From positions 62,001 through 126,000 of the forward strand of contig CBDDIP010000001.1 of assembly GCA_965229005.1 (NCBI GenBank): 64,000 nucleotides of DNA, in the 5' to 3' direction. The translations under genes were made by a program, and so were the position numbers. Under the pieces are notes generated by a model that was not told the origin of the DNA, made no database searches, and was given only the letters and a program-made list of their open reading frames with translations. This document shows, piece after piece, positions 17,397 through 25,013 of this stretch. Positions within the stretch are counted from its first letter, which is position 1; each line of letters opens with the position of its first letter. Source of the stretch: CBDDIP01 sp965229005 (GTDB taxonomy: Bacteria; Actinomycetota; Acidimicrobiia; Acidimicrobiales; Ilumatobacteraceae).

Positions 17397-17512
17397 TCTG
17401 GTGACAGCGCTCTGGCGAGGTCGCCCAGGCTGTCGCGCAACGTCCGCTGCTGCTCACGCACCGCGACCAGGAGCTGCTCCAATTGCTCCGCGAGCTGCTG
17501 CTCAGCGTCCAA
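17384..17512 (-). CDS. Candidate 42-residue coiled-coil small protein
   Basis: A short frame begins at TTG 17512, overlapping the stop of the 88-residue coiled-coil gene by 11 bases, and ends at TGA 17384. Its codons show the same strong G/C third positions as real genes here, and the product is an amphipathic helix (LAEQLEQLLVAVREQQ, then LRDSLGDLARAL) with a heptad-like pattern. Either it is a separate small protein, or it is the original C-terminus of the upstream gene, now in another frame through a frameshift or programmed slip. The coding look is seen; the gene call is inference. Confidence 0.4.
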   Translation of the reverse strand: MDAEQQLAEQLEQLLVAVREQQRTLRDSLGDLARALSPETPD

Positions 17513-17768
17513 CGAGGGTCTCGCGAAGGGTGGCGTACCAACGACGGGGCACTGCCGCGTAGCGATACAGCTTGGTGTTGTGCAGCGCCTCGATCTGACG
17601 CTCTGCGTCGCGCAGCTTGCCGATCGCCGTCGATGCACCCGTGCCCTGCAGCTCGGCCACCGTCGCAGCCAGCGAGACGATCGTGTGCGTGCGCGCTTCC
17701 AACAGCGCTTCGAGCTCGGCGACCCTGGCTCGCAGCTGCTGTTCCGTCTGCACGTCTAACTGGGCCAT
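17502..17768 (-). CDS. Small coiled-coil protein associated with glycosyltransferases
   Basis: 88 residues with no recognised enzymatic domain. Residues 5-62 form a coiled coil (QLRARVAELEALLEARTHTI, then AVAELQ- and AERQIEAL-type heptads). The C-terminus NTKLYRYAAVPRRWYATLR resembles the tail seen at the ends of many polysaccharide methyltransferases and glycosyltransferases and is echoed in the protein at 40188-40832. Its ATG overlaps the end of the two-domain glycosyltransferase by 13 bases, so it is made from the same mRNA. A scaffold or dimerisation partner for that enzyme is likely but unproven. Confidence 0.75.
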   Translation of the reverse strand: MAQLDVQTEQQLRARVAELEALLEARTHTIVSLAATVAELQGTGASTAIGKLRDAERQIEALHNTKLYRYAAVPRRWYATLRETLVGR

Positions 17769-19642
17769 GCCAACCTCGGGTGACGCTCTCGGAGCCGGAC
17801 GAAATTCGCTGCCATGTCAATGTCGCTCACCTTGCGCATCGAGCCCGCGTGCTCACGGTAGCGGCCGACGACGCTCGCCGTCAGGTCAGCACGCCAGCCG
17901 CGTTCGGCGATCGACAGCCAGAGGTCGTAGTCCTCCCAGCCGAAGATGCCGGCCGCCGTGGCGTCGTAGCCACCGAGCTCGGCGAACACGTCGCGACGGA
18001 ACATCGCCATCGCGTCGATGAACGCCCCGTGCACGAGCAGGTCCGGATCCCACGGCAGATGGCTGGTGAGGCCGATCGACCCGCGCTCGTCGAACCGCTC
18101 CAGGATCCCGTAGGCGGCGACCACCTCCGGCGGCGAGTGGTCGAGGTGACCGGCGAGGAGCTCGAATGCGTTCGGGTACACGGCGTTGTCGGCGTCGAGC
18201 GTGAACACGTAGGGAGCGCGTGCGTGGGCGATGCCTGCGTTGCGAGCAGCAGGCAGTCCGCCGTTCGCGGCACAGCGGACGAGCACCGCCGGCATCCATG
18301 GCAGTTCGGCGAGCAGTGCTGCCGCGACATCACCGGAGTCGTCGGTGGAGTGATCGTCGACGATGATCAGTTCGGCGCATCGGCGACCGGCGGCAGCGAT
18401 CACCGAATGCACCGCCTCGACCAGGAAGCCACCCTGGTTGAACAGTGGCACGATCACGGACACGTCGACCGGCGCTTCGGTCGCTGCGTCCCAGGCCGGT
18501 GTGGTGATCAGCTCCTGATGATGCGGGTCGCCATGACGCAACGTCGACAGCGCGCGCTCGACCTGCCGACCGTGATCGAGCGCGGCGAGGTACGCCGACT
18601 TGGTCCGGCTCGCCGCAGCCTGGAGTGCGATGCGCTCGGCAGTCGGCCCGTGCTCGCGTCGCACGATCGATGCCGCCCGGTCGCGGACGCCACGCGCTGC
18701 TGCGGTGAATCGCGGCGTGAGCGCGCGCCGCGTTCGCGGCGCGTTCGAGGCCGCGGCGAGTGCGACGGCGATCAGGTCGGCCTGGGCCACCTTCGAGGTG
18801 AGCACGTCGTAGGCGGCCTCGGCCATCGTCGCGCGACGCGGCTCGTCGAAGGCGAGACCGATGGCCTGTTCGGCGAGCTCGTCGAACGACGCCATCAGCA
18901 GGTGCTCGCCCGGTACCAGTGGCTCGCATCCGACGGACGTCTCCGTGGCGACGACGCATCCGTTGGCGATCGCCTCGATGACGCGAGCCCACTCGAAGTA
19001 CGGATCGTCGTCGCGATGGATGTTGAGGATGATGCGCGAGTCGGCGAGGTGCTCGAACTTCGCCGCTCCCGACAGGAACGCGGGCTTCGACGCCGTGGCC
19101 GGCCGATGCCAGGAGTAGAAGCGGAGGTCGGTACGCCACTCCCACAGCTGCGAGCCGGCGCCGGCGACGAACTCCTCGCGCCGCGCCGTGCGACCGGCGA
19201 GCATCGTCAGGTCGATGCGCCGGTCGCGTTGCGCTCGGCGCCAGTGGTCCATCGACGGCACGTAGCCGAGCGGGAGGTGGACGGCGGCCAGGCCGCGCTT
19301 GCGCAGGGCGTCCAGCGACCACGGGTTGATGTCGAACACCACCGGGCCGTGCTGCGCGTATCGGACCGCGGTCTCGAAGAACGGCGTGCCGGCCTGTTCG
19401 GTGTTGATGCACACCGCGTGCGCGGCGGCGCCGAGCAGATCCGATGCTGCGGCCGGGAACAGCGCGAAGAACTCGTGTGGAGCGACGACCAGGTTGTCCA
19501 GCGGCGTGGCTGTCGGACCTGGCAACTCACCCGTGACCAACTCGGCCGGACGGCCGGCGAGCACGAGCGATTCGACCAGGTGATCGGCGATCTCGCGCAT
19601 GAACACGTTGCCGCGATCGCTGACGAAGACCCGGCACGTCAC
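17756..19642 (-). CDS. Two-domain glycosyltransferase (CgeB-like GT-B half plus GT2)
   Basis: About 628 residues. The N-terminal half (about 1-300) opens with CRVFVSDRGNVFM, contains VVAPHEFFAL and ends with a GT-B C-lobe type segment, DPYFEWARVIEAIANGCVV and PLVPGEHLLM. The C-terminal half (about 385-628) is GT2: VSVIVPLFNQGG, IIVDDHSTDDS, NGGLPAARNAGI, TLDADN and GWEDYDLWLSIAERG. It probably adds two sugars or makes an alternating linkage in the cytoplasm. It is a paralogue of 25013-26872, with the same architecture. GTG at 19642 is preferred because TACCGT lies 7 bases upstream; GTG at 19651 is the alternative. A coiled-coil gene follows it. Confidence 0.85.
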   Translation of the reverse strand: MTCRVFVSDRGNVFMREIADHLVESLVLAGRPAELVTGELPGPTATPLDNLVVAPHEFFALFPAAASDLLGAAAHAVCINTEQAGTPFFETAVRYAQHGPVVFDINPWSLDALRKRGLAAVHLPLGYVPSMDHWRRAQRDRRIDLTMLAGRTARREEFVAGAGSQLWEWRTDLRFYSWHRPATASKPAFLSGAAKFEHLADSRIILNIHRDDDPYFEWARVIEAIANGCVVATETSVGCEPLVPGEHLLMASFDELAEQAIGLAFDEPRRATMAEAAYDVLTSKVAQADLIAVALAAASNAPRTRRALTPRFTAAARGVRDRAASIVRREHGPTAERIALQAAASRTKSAYLAALDHGRQVERALSTLRHGDPHHQELITTPAWDAATEAPVDVSVIVPLFNQGGFLVEAVHSVIAAAGRRCAELIIVDDHSTDDSGDVAAALLAELPWMPAVLVRCAANGGLPAARNAGIAHARAPYVFTLDADNAVYPNAFELLAGHLDHSPPEVVAAYGILERFDERGSIGLTSHLPWDPDLLVHGAFIDAMAMFRRDVFAELGGYDATAAGIFGWEDYDLWLSIAERGWRADLTASVVGRYREHAGSMRKVSDIDMAANFVRLRERHPRLAWPS

Positions 19643-19681
19643 CCGGCGCACGGTACCAGCCGGTCGCTAGCATCTGGCCGC
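19643..19681. promoter_or_regulatory. Divergent leaderless promoters, one leading to an apparent ATC start
   Basis: On the minus strand TACCGT (19650-19655) lies 7 bases before GTG 19642. On the plus strand TAGCAT (19668-19673) lies 8 bases before ATC 19682, the first codon of the conserved GT2 N-terminus. No ATG, GTG or TTG occurs in that frame close to the site. The hexamer spacing is the same as for other genes here. Confidence 0.45.
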
Positions 19682-21160
19682 ATCGCTCCCCGGATCTCCG
19701 TCGTCACGCCCGTCTACAACCCGCCGCTGGGCGCATGGTTGGCCTGCGTGGAGGGGATGCGCTCGCAGACCTTCAGGGACTGGCAGTGGTGCATCGTCGA
19801 CGACTGCTCCACCCGCCCGGAGATCATCGAGGCGCTCGACGCGCTGGACGACCCGCGCATCGTCGTGCACCACCGTCGCGAGAACGGCGGCATCGTCGCC
19901 GCGTCGAACGACGGCGTCGCGCTGGCCACCGGCGAGCTCATCGCGTTGCTCGACCACGACGACCGGGTGCTCCCCCACGCCTTCGCCGACGTGCTCGCCG
20001 TGTTCGACGGACGCGACGGCGCCGAGGTCGACTACGTCTACACCGACGAAGCGCACGTCGCTGCCGACGGCGGCGGGGCGATGCCGTTCCCGAAGCCGGC
20101 GTGGTCGCCGGAGCGGTTCCGCGCGTCGATGTACACGTGCCACCTGTCCGTGATGCGTCGTGCCGCGGTCGAGGCCATCGGCGGGTTCCGCGTCGGGTTC
20201 GACGGCTCGCAGGACCACGACCTGATCCTGCGGCTCACCGAGCACGCCACCGCCGCGGGCCGGCGCGTCGTCCACCTGCCGGTGATGACGTACCACTGGC
20301 GCACGATCACGTCGTCGGTGTCACGTGCTTCGGCCAGCCTGCAGCGGGCGGTGGACAACGGTCGCCGTGCGGTGCAGGAGCAGTGCGACCGCGTCGGCAT
20401 CGACGCGACGGTCGAGCACGGCCCGGTGGCCGGCACGTATCGGCTCGTGCGCCGGTTGCCGGCTGACACCACCGTCACGGTGGCCGTCGTGACCACGCTG
20501 GCGGGCACGTTGCAGCGCCCGTTCCGCCTCGACGTGCAGGCCACGGTGGAGCGGCTGCGCACGGATCACCCGGGCGCGACGCTGACGATCGCCTACCCGC
20601 ACGACGCCCGTCCCGAGCAGATCGAGCTGCTCGCCTCGATCGCCGACCAGCGCTGGCAGCTGGTGCCGGTTCCCGGCACGTGGGCGATCGGCGCCGCGCT
20701 CGACCGCGCGTTGTTGATGCATCCGGCGGACGTGCTGGTATCGGTTGCTGCCGGGATGGTGCCGCGCTCGGACCTCACCCCGGACTGGTTGGAGGTGCTC
20801 GCCGCGCACGCGCTCGAACCGGGCGTGGGCATGGTCGGCGGCTTGATCGCCAACACCACCGATCGCGTCGTTCATGCCGGGTGGGATGCGCCCGACTTCC
20901 GCAACTACCTGCTCGAGGACCTCACGGTCGGCAGCGCGTCGGCCGGCAACGACCTCCTGATCGAGCGCGAGTGCGACCTCGTCAGCCTCGCTGCGGCGGC
21001 GATCAGTGGCGCACACTGGCGCGAGTTCCGCTCATCGCTCGCCAACGACGGCTGGCACCTGAGCGGCAAGCGGATCAGCGCCGCCGCCCTCGGTGCCGGC
21101 GCGCAGACGCGCTGGACCCCCTACGCCCGCTTCGACCAGGTCGTCGCGACCACCTTCTGA
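19682..21160 (+). CDS. Glycosyltransferase family 2 with extra C-terminal domain
   Basis: About 492 residues. The N-terminal GT2 domain is complete from RISVVTPVYNPP: WCIVDDCSTRPE, NGGIVAASNDGV, ALLDHDDRVLPHA (the DxD region), AFRASMYTCHLSVMRR-like acceptor region and FDGSQDHDLILR. The second half (about 265-492) is a separate beta/alpha region (VTVAVVTTLAG, LDVQATVERLR, DVLVSVAAGMVPRS, MVGGLIANTTDRVVHAGW) that looks like a second GT-A-type domain without obvious catalytic acids. The odd point is the start: no normal initiation codon lies where the family begins, and ATC at 19682 is the best-placed one. An upstream GTG near 19580 would add about 35 unrelated residues antisense to the neighbour. 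Confidence 0.8.
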   Translation: MAPRISVVTPVYNPPLGAWLACVEGMRSQTFRDWQWCIVDDCSTRPEIIEALDALDDPRIVVHHRRENGGIVAASNDGVALATGELIALLDHDDRVLPHAFADVLAVFDGRDGAEVDYVYTDEAHVAADGGGAMPFPKPAWSPERFRASMYTCHLSVMRRAAVEAIGGFRVGFDGSQDHDLILRLTEHATAAGRRVVHLPVMTYHWRTITSSVSRASASLQRAVDNGRRAVQEQCDRVGIDATVEHGPVAGTYRLVRRLPADTTVTVAVVTTLAGTLQRPFRLDVQATVERLRTDHPGATLTIAYPHDARPEQIELLASIADQRWQLVPVPGTWAIGAALDRALLMHPADVLVSVAAGMVPRSDLTPDWLEVLAAHALEPGVGMVGGLIANTTDRVVHAGWDAPDFRNYLLEDLTVGSASAGNDLLIERECDLVSLAAAAISGAHWREFRSSLANDGWHLSGKRISAAALGAGAQTRWTPYARFDQVVATTF

Positions 21161-21179
21161 CGCGCGTGCGTCGACGTGC

Positions 21180-21968
21180 TCAGGGGACGACGGGGGTGAA
21201 GGGGTCGGACTCGAGGTGGGTGCGCCACCGGCGCTGGATGAGCTCGACCTCCTCGGGGAGGATGCCGGAGACTCGCGACTTGGACTCGAAGTGGTGGAGC
21301 ACCGCTCCGGGTTCGTAGACGATCGTGCAGCCGAGCGCGCGCACCTTCATGCAGAAGTCGACGTCGTTGTAGTTGCCGGGGAAGTGCACGCTGAAGCCGC
21401 CGACCGCGTCGAACACCGGCATCGGCACGAGCATGCACGCGGCCGTCACACCGGCCACCGAACGGCGATGGTGCAGCAGCCCGGTCCGTCCGCCGCTGTC
21501 GCCGGGCAGGCCGAAGCCCACGTGGTCGAGGCTGGTGCGGTAGGTGTGGCCGGCGTGCTGCAGCGTCCCGTCCTCGAACAGCAGACGTGCGCCGACCGCG
21601 CCGACTCGGGGTTCGACCGCGTCGACCATCGCCGACAGCCATCCGTCGGACGCGACCTGCACGTCATCGTTGAGGAAGAGGAGCAGATCGCTCTCGGCGT
21701 GTGCGGCGCCGAGGTTGACGCTGGCGGAGAAGTTGAACGGACCATCGATGGGCACGATGCGAACGCGCTCGTCGAGCGCCGCCAGCGACGCAGCGACCGA
21801 CGACGGCATCGACGGACCGGCGACGACGATCACCTCGACCGGTGCGGGGTCGGTGGCGAGCACGCCGCGGACTGCTTCGAGGACGAACACCCGCTCCGCA
21901 CCGAACACCGTGCCAGAGCTGCCGATGCTCGGCACGACGACGCTGACCGCGGCAGACCAACCGGTCAT
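21180..21968 (-). CDS. Glycosyltransferase family 2
   Basis: 262 residues: VSVVVPSIGSSG, VEVIVVAGPS, FNFSASVNLGAAHAESD, FLNDDVQVAS (the DxD-type motif), GAVGARLLFEDGTLQHAG and the acceptor block FPGNYNDVDFCMKVR. This pattern is typical of GT2 enzymes in O-antigen or teichoic-like clusters that carry several GT domains. It is cytoplasmic, with sugar and acceptor unknown. It is the last gene of a four-gene minus-strand unit in which each start overlaps the previous stop, and it directly follows two coiled-coil small proteins (ATGA overlap with 21965-22255). Confidence 0.85.
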   Translation of the reverse strand: MTGWSAAVSVVVPSIGSSGTVFGAERVFVLEAVRGVLATDPAPVEVIVVAGPSMPSSVAASLAALDERVRIVPIDGPFNFSASVNLGAAHAESDLLLFLNDDVQVASDGWLSAMVDAVEPRVGAVGARLLFEDGTLQHAGHTYRTSLDHVGFGLPGDSGGRTGLLHHRRSVAGVTAACMLVPMPVFDAVGGFSVHFPGNYNDVDFCMKVRALGCTIVYEPGAVLHHFESKSRVSGILPEEVELIQRRWRTHLESDPFTPVVP

Positions 21969-22255
21969 GCCGGACGTGAGCGCTTCATCGCCCGGTAGGC
22001 GCGACGAGCGATGCGCCGGGCAAGGTCCGGTCGACGCAGCTGGCCGGCAAGCGACGCGCGCGGCGGCTGGAACGCCGACTGCGTCGATCGCTGCTGCAGG
22101 TTGCCGAGCCGAGCGCGCAGGTCGGCGATCTCACGATCCCGGTCGGCGAGCGCGGCGTGCAGTTGATCGATCTCGGCGGCCATGCCGATGGCATCATCGG
22201 TGCGCAGCCACCTCGCCACGCGACCAGCGGGATCAGTCGGCAGATCGTCGCTCAT
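21965..22255 (-). CDS. Small coiled-coil protein between glycosyltransferases
   Basis: 96 residues. The centre (about 22-60) is a heptad-rich helix, AAEIDQLHAALADRDREIAD then LRARLGNLQQRS; the C-terminus is very basic (RRPDLARRIARRAYRAMKR), which would suit binding to membrane phospholipid or an acidic partner. There is no enzymatic motif. It overlaps the following GT2 gene and the preceding coiled-coil gene by 4 bases each. This arrangement recurs in the locus, so an accessory or scaffold role for the neighbouring transferases is inferred. Confidence 0.75.
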   Translation of the reverse strand: MSDDLPTDPAGRVARWLRTDDAIGMAAEIDQLHAALADRDREIADLRARLGNLQQRSTQSAFQPPRASLAGQLRRPDLARRIARRAYRAMKRSRPA

Positions 22256-22518
22256 GATCCGCCGTCGGTGTGACGCAGCGCTTCGACACGAGCGGCGAGG
22301 TCGTCGGTCGCCGCGGACACCGCGGTGCGGATGCGGTCGAACTCGTCGAGCTGACGATCCGCGACCGCGCGTTGCGCACTGCGCACGTCATCGAGCGCCG
22401 CCTGCAGGCCGTCGACGCGCTGTTGCAGCGCGCGCACGTCGTCGCCGAGCGACGCCAGCGCCGAGTCGGTCTGCTGCTGACCGCGCAACATCCAGGTCAG
22501 GCGCCGCTTCACGCTCAT
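22252..22518 (-). CDS. Small coiled-coil protein following a GT-B glycosyltransferase
   Basis: 88 residues. The start MSVKRRLTWMLRGQQQ is basic and amphipathic; the rest is a long predicted coiled coil (ALQQRVDGLQAALDDVRSAQ, then FDRIRTAV and LAARVEALRH). It overlaps the upstream transferase stop as ATGA, and the next coiled-coil gene begins 4 bases inside its own end. Upstream in-frame sequence belongs to the other reading frame of the transferase, so the start at 22518 is favoured. Function is not recognised. Confidence 0.7.
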   Translation of the reverse strand: MSVKRRLTWMLRGQQQTDSALASLGDDVRALQQRVDGLQAALDDVRSAQRAVADRQLDEFDRIRTAVSAATDDLAARVEALRHTDGGS

Positions 22519-24728
22519 GACCGCTGCCCGTCGCGCACGAGGCGAGCGATGAGCCGACCAGTGTCGGCCATGCTCGGCTGCGCCTCCATGCGGTGGCGCC
22601 CGCGCGTGGCCAAGCGCTCGACCAACGACGGCTCCTCGGCGATTCGCCGCATCGCGGCAGCGGCCTGTTCGACATCGGGGTCGGCCCACGTCGACGTCGG
22701 CGGATACACGCCTTCGCCGTTGCGGACCGGGATGCGCGTGGCGTCGATGAGCAGCGCGCAGTCGTCATCCATCAGGTCGAGGTTACCCGAGTACCTCGTG
22801 GCGATGACCGGCGTGCCCAGCCACATCGCCTCGGCGAGGTGCAGTCCAAGGCCTTCGGAACGATGCAGCGACACGAGGCAGTCGACGACGCCGACCAGCC
22901 CGAGCTGATCGGCGCGATCGAGGTGCTCGTCCCAGACGCGGATGTCGGCGCGACCGGCTGCAGCGGCCACGACCCGCTCGTGGCTCGCCCACCGGCGATG
23001 CCCGTTCATCGTCTTGATCACCAGCACCGGCCCCGCACCATCCACCGGGAACGCTCGCCGGAACGCGGTGATCGCCGCGTCCGGGTTCTTGCGTTCCGTG
23101 ACGCTGAAGTGGTCGAAGGTGACGAGGAAGACGAACCGGTCGACGAGGTCGGCGAGCGGCGCAAACGATGCGCGTGCTGCGTTCGACGGCCGGGGCTCCG
23201 GCACAGGAAGGGGTACGTGGCGCACCGGGACGGATGCGACGGCACGAAACGCGTCGGCGACGAACGCCGAGCCGGCCCAGATCTCATCGACCGTCGCGAA
23301 GCTCGAACGCATCGCCATCGGGATGTCCTCCAGCTCCCAGAACCAGTAGCCGATCGTGCGACGACCCGGCGCGAAGAGCTCTGGGTGATCGACGTGCAGC
23401 GCGGGGAATTGATCAGCGTTGACGACGGCGATCGCGGTGCGGTGCGCGAGCCGTTGATCGAACGTCGCGGTTGCATCGATCCGCGGGCTGTCGGTCCGAT
23501 CGAACGCGGCGGTGGACACGTCGACGTCTGCGAGGTGCAGTGCATCGAGCATCCGCCGTCCCACGTCGCCGAGGCTCAGCTCGTGACCGAGGTAGCCGAC
23601 GAGGTCCAGCCCGTCCTCGGCCAGCGTCGGTGCCACCGTCCACTGGCCCGGCCGATGCGCGTCGCCCGTTGCACGCGGGTGCAGCAACAAGGGTGCACCG
23701 TCGTCGACGAACGCTCGCCGCTGCCACCGCAGGAACGCCTCGGCATCCGCCCCGCCGGGATCGGCAAACGCGTGGGCGAGGTCGTGACGCGACGACCTGG
23801 TCAGCTCCCACCACTGCGTCTCGACGAGCGTCAGGAAGGCTGCAGCCTCGCTCCACGGCAGCGGGTGATCGAGCGACGACGCGGCGATGGAGCGCACCAA
23901 CGCATCCACCGGCACACCACCCGGGAGCACCAACGGCTCGACATCACCGGAGAGTTGCGGGAGTGCGTCAGCGACGAGCGCACGTCGAACCGCTGGTTCG
24001 GCGACCGAGACCCGCAACGGTGACGGGGTCCCGGGAACCAGCACCCACGGCTGGCCCTGGTCGAAGCCTGAGGCGTCGAGCAGCGCGACCCGGTCGTCGA
24101 GCGGCCATCGCCACGCGCCGGCGCCGATGGCGGAGTCATCGCACCAGCCGGCATCGAAGGCAGCCGTGACCCGCTCGAAACGACGGCCGATCGGAATTGC
24201 GTCGCCGCCGGAACCCAGCTGTTCGCCGAGCCACGCCCGCAGCTCGACCGACCCACGCCGAAACACCGCGATCCCATCGCTCGAACGACCGTGGCGAGCC
24301 AGCGCGCCCTCGTCCGGCCAGCACCCGTCGCTCGGCAACGGGGCGGCGCCACGGGAGACGAACACGGCGTCGCCGTCGACCGCCAGCAGTGCGTCGAGCG
24401 CGCCCAGCACGGCGACCTTGCCGACCTCCATCGCCACGACCTGGTCATGCGCATCGAGCAACTCGTGGACGGCATCGAGGGCACCGAGCCACACCACGTG
24501 GTCCGAATCGTGACGAACGAGTCGACGCTCGTGCTCGCGTTGGTCCACGGGAAGCCACGTCACTGCACCGGACGACGGCTGCAGCTGCGGGTCTCCGCAC
24601 CAACGGGCAACGACCGGCCACTCGGGGTGGAACCGGGCGATCGCCCGAGCCAGCTCATCCGGGCGGTGCGTCCCGTTCGGCACCAGGAGCAGCGCCGCCG
24701 TGGACGTCGAGCCGCCGCCGGCTACCAC
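22515..24728 (-). CDS. GT4-like glycosyltransferase with a long unrecognised N-terminal half
   Basis: 737 residues from GTG 24728, which has GAGGAG 6 bases upstream. The C-terminal part (about 430-737) is GT-B: RRTIGYWFWELEDIP, VDEIWAGSAFVADAFR, LVTFDHFSVTERKNPDAAI, VVDCLVSLHRSEGLGLHLAE, MWLGTPVIAT and YSGNLDLM, the usual GT4 donor site. The N-terminal 330 residues show LDALLAVDGDAVFVSRG, faintly like a degenerate GT-A core, and are otherwise unknown to me. The frame stays open upstream of 24728, but that region is the sense strand of a divergent gene. It heads a unit followed by two coiled-coil proteins and a GT2. Confidence 0.82.
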   Translation of the reverse strand: MVAGGGSTSTAALLLVPNGTHRPDELARAIARFHPEWPVVARWCGDPQLQPSSGAVTWLPVDQREHERRLVRHDSDHVVWLGALDAVHELLDAHDQVVAMEVGKVAVLGALDALLAVDGDAVFVSRGAAPLPSDGCWPDEGALARHGRSSDGIAVFRRGSVELRAWLGEQLGSGGDAIPIGRRFERVTAAFDAGWCDDSAIGAGAWRWPLDDRVALLDASGFDQGQPWVLVPGTPSPLRVSVAEPAVRRALVADALPQLSGDVEPLVLPGGVPVDALVRSIAASSLDHPLPWSEAAAFLTLVETQWWELTRSSRHDLAHAFADPGGADAEAFLRWQRRAFVDDGAPLLLHPRATGDAHRPGQWTVAPTLAEDGLDLVGYLGHELSLGDVGRRMLDALHLADVDVSTAAFDRTDSPRIDATATFDQRLAHRTAIAVVNADQFPALHVDHPELFAPGRRTIGYWFWELEDIPMAMRSSFATVDEIWAGSAFVADAFRAVASVPVRHVPLPVPEPRPSNAARASFAPLADLVDRFVFLVTFDHFSVTERKNPDAAITAFRRAFPVDGAGPVLVIKTMNGHRRWASHERVVAAAAGRADIRVWDEHLDRADQLGLVGVVDCLVSLHRSEGLGLHLAEAMWLGTPVIATRYSGNLDLMDDDCALLIDATRIPVRNGEGVYPPTSTWADPDVEQAAAAMRRIAEEPSLVERLATRGRHRMEAQPSMADTGRLIARLVRDGQRS

Positions 24729-24749
24729 CTGCTGCTCCTCATCGCGCCC

Positions 24750-24761
24750 TATCTTTACCAC
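24750..24761 (+). promoter_or_regulatory. -10-like hexamer, leaderless
   Basis: TATCTT (24750-24755) lies 6 bases before the GTG at 24762 and no ribosome-binding sequence precedes that start. It is inside a 33-base divergent gap shared with the transferase starting at 24728. Confidence 0.45.
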
Positions 24762-25013
24762 GTGGATCCGCAGACCCCCGAGCGTCTCGAACTGGAGAAC
24801 GCCGAGCTGCGCGCCCGTGTCGAGCTGGCCGAGCAGCAGATCGCGGTGCTGCGCCAGGAGGCGATCGCGCGGCGCTCCGAGATCCGCGCGCTGGCCGAGT
24901 CGCTGCCGGCCGCCGTCAGCCGGCGTGCCGTGATCACGTCGATCGCTGCAGACCTGCGGGCGCAGCCGGCCAAAGCCTGGCGGGCGGTCGCCCACCGGCG
25001 CCGAACGACGTGA
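24762..25013 (+). CDS. Small coiled-coil protein heading a glycosyltransferase operon
   Basis: 83 residues from GTG. Residues 6-45 are heptad-rich (RLELENAELRARVELAEQQ, then IAVLRQEAIARR) and the tail is basic and Ala-rich (RAQPAKAWRAVAHRRR). It resembles the other small helical proteins of this locus in build rather than in detailed sequence. Its TGA shares one base with the ATG of the next glycosyltransferase, so the two are translationally coupled. A longer reading upstream would run antisense to the 22515-24728 gene. Confidence 0.7.
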   Translation: MDPQTPERLELENAELRARVELAEQQIAVLRQEAIARRSEIRALAESLPAAVSRRAVITSIAADLRAQPAKAWRAVAHRRRTT

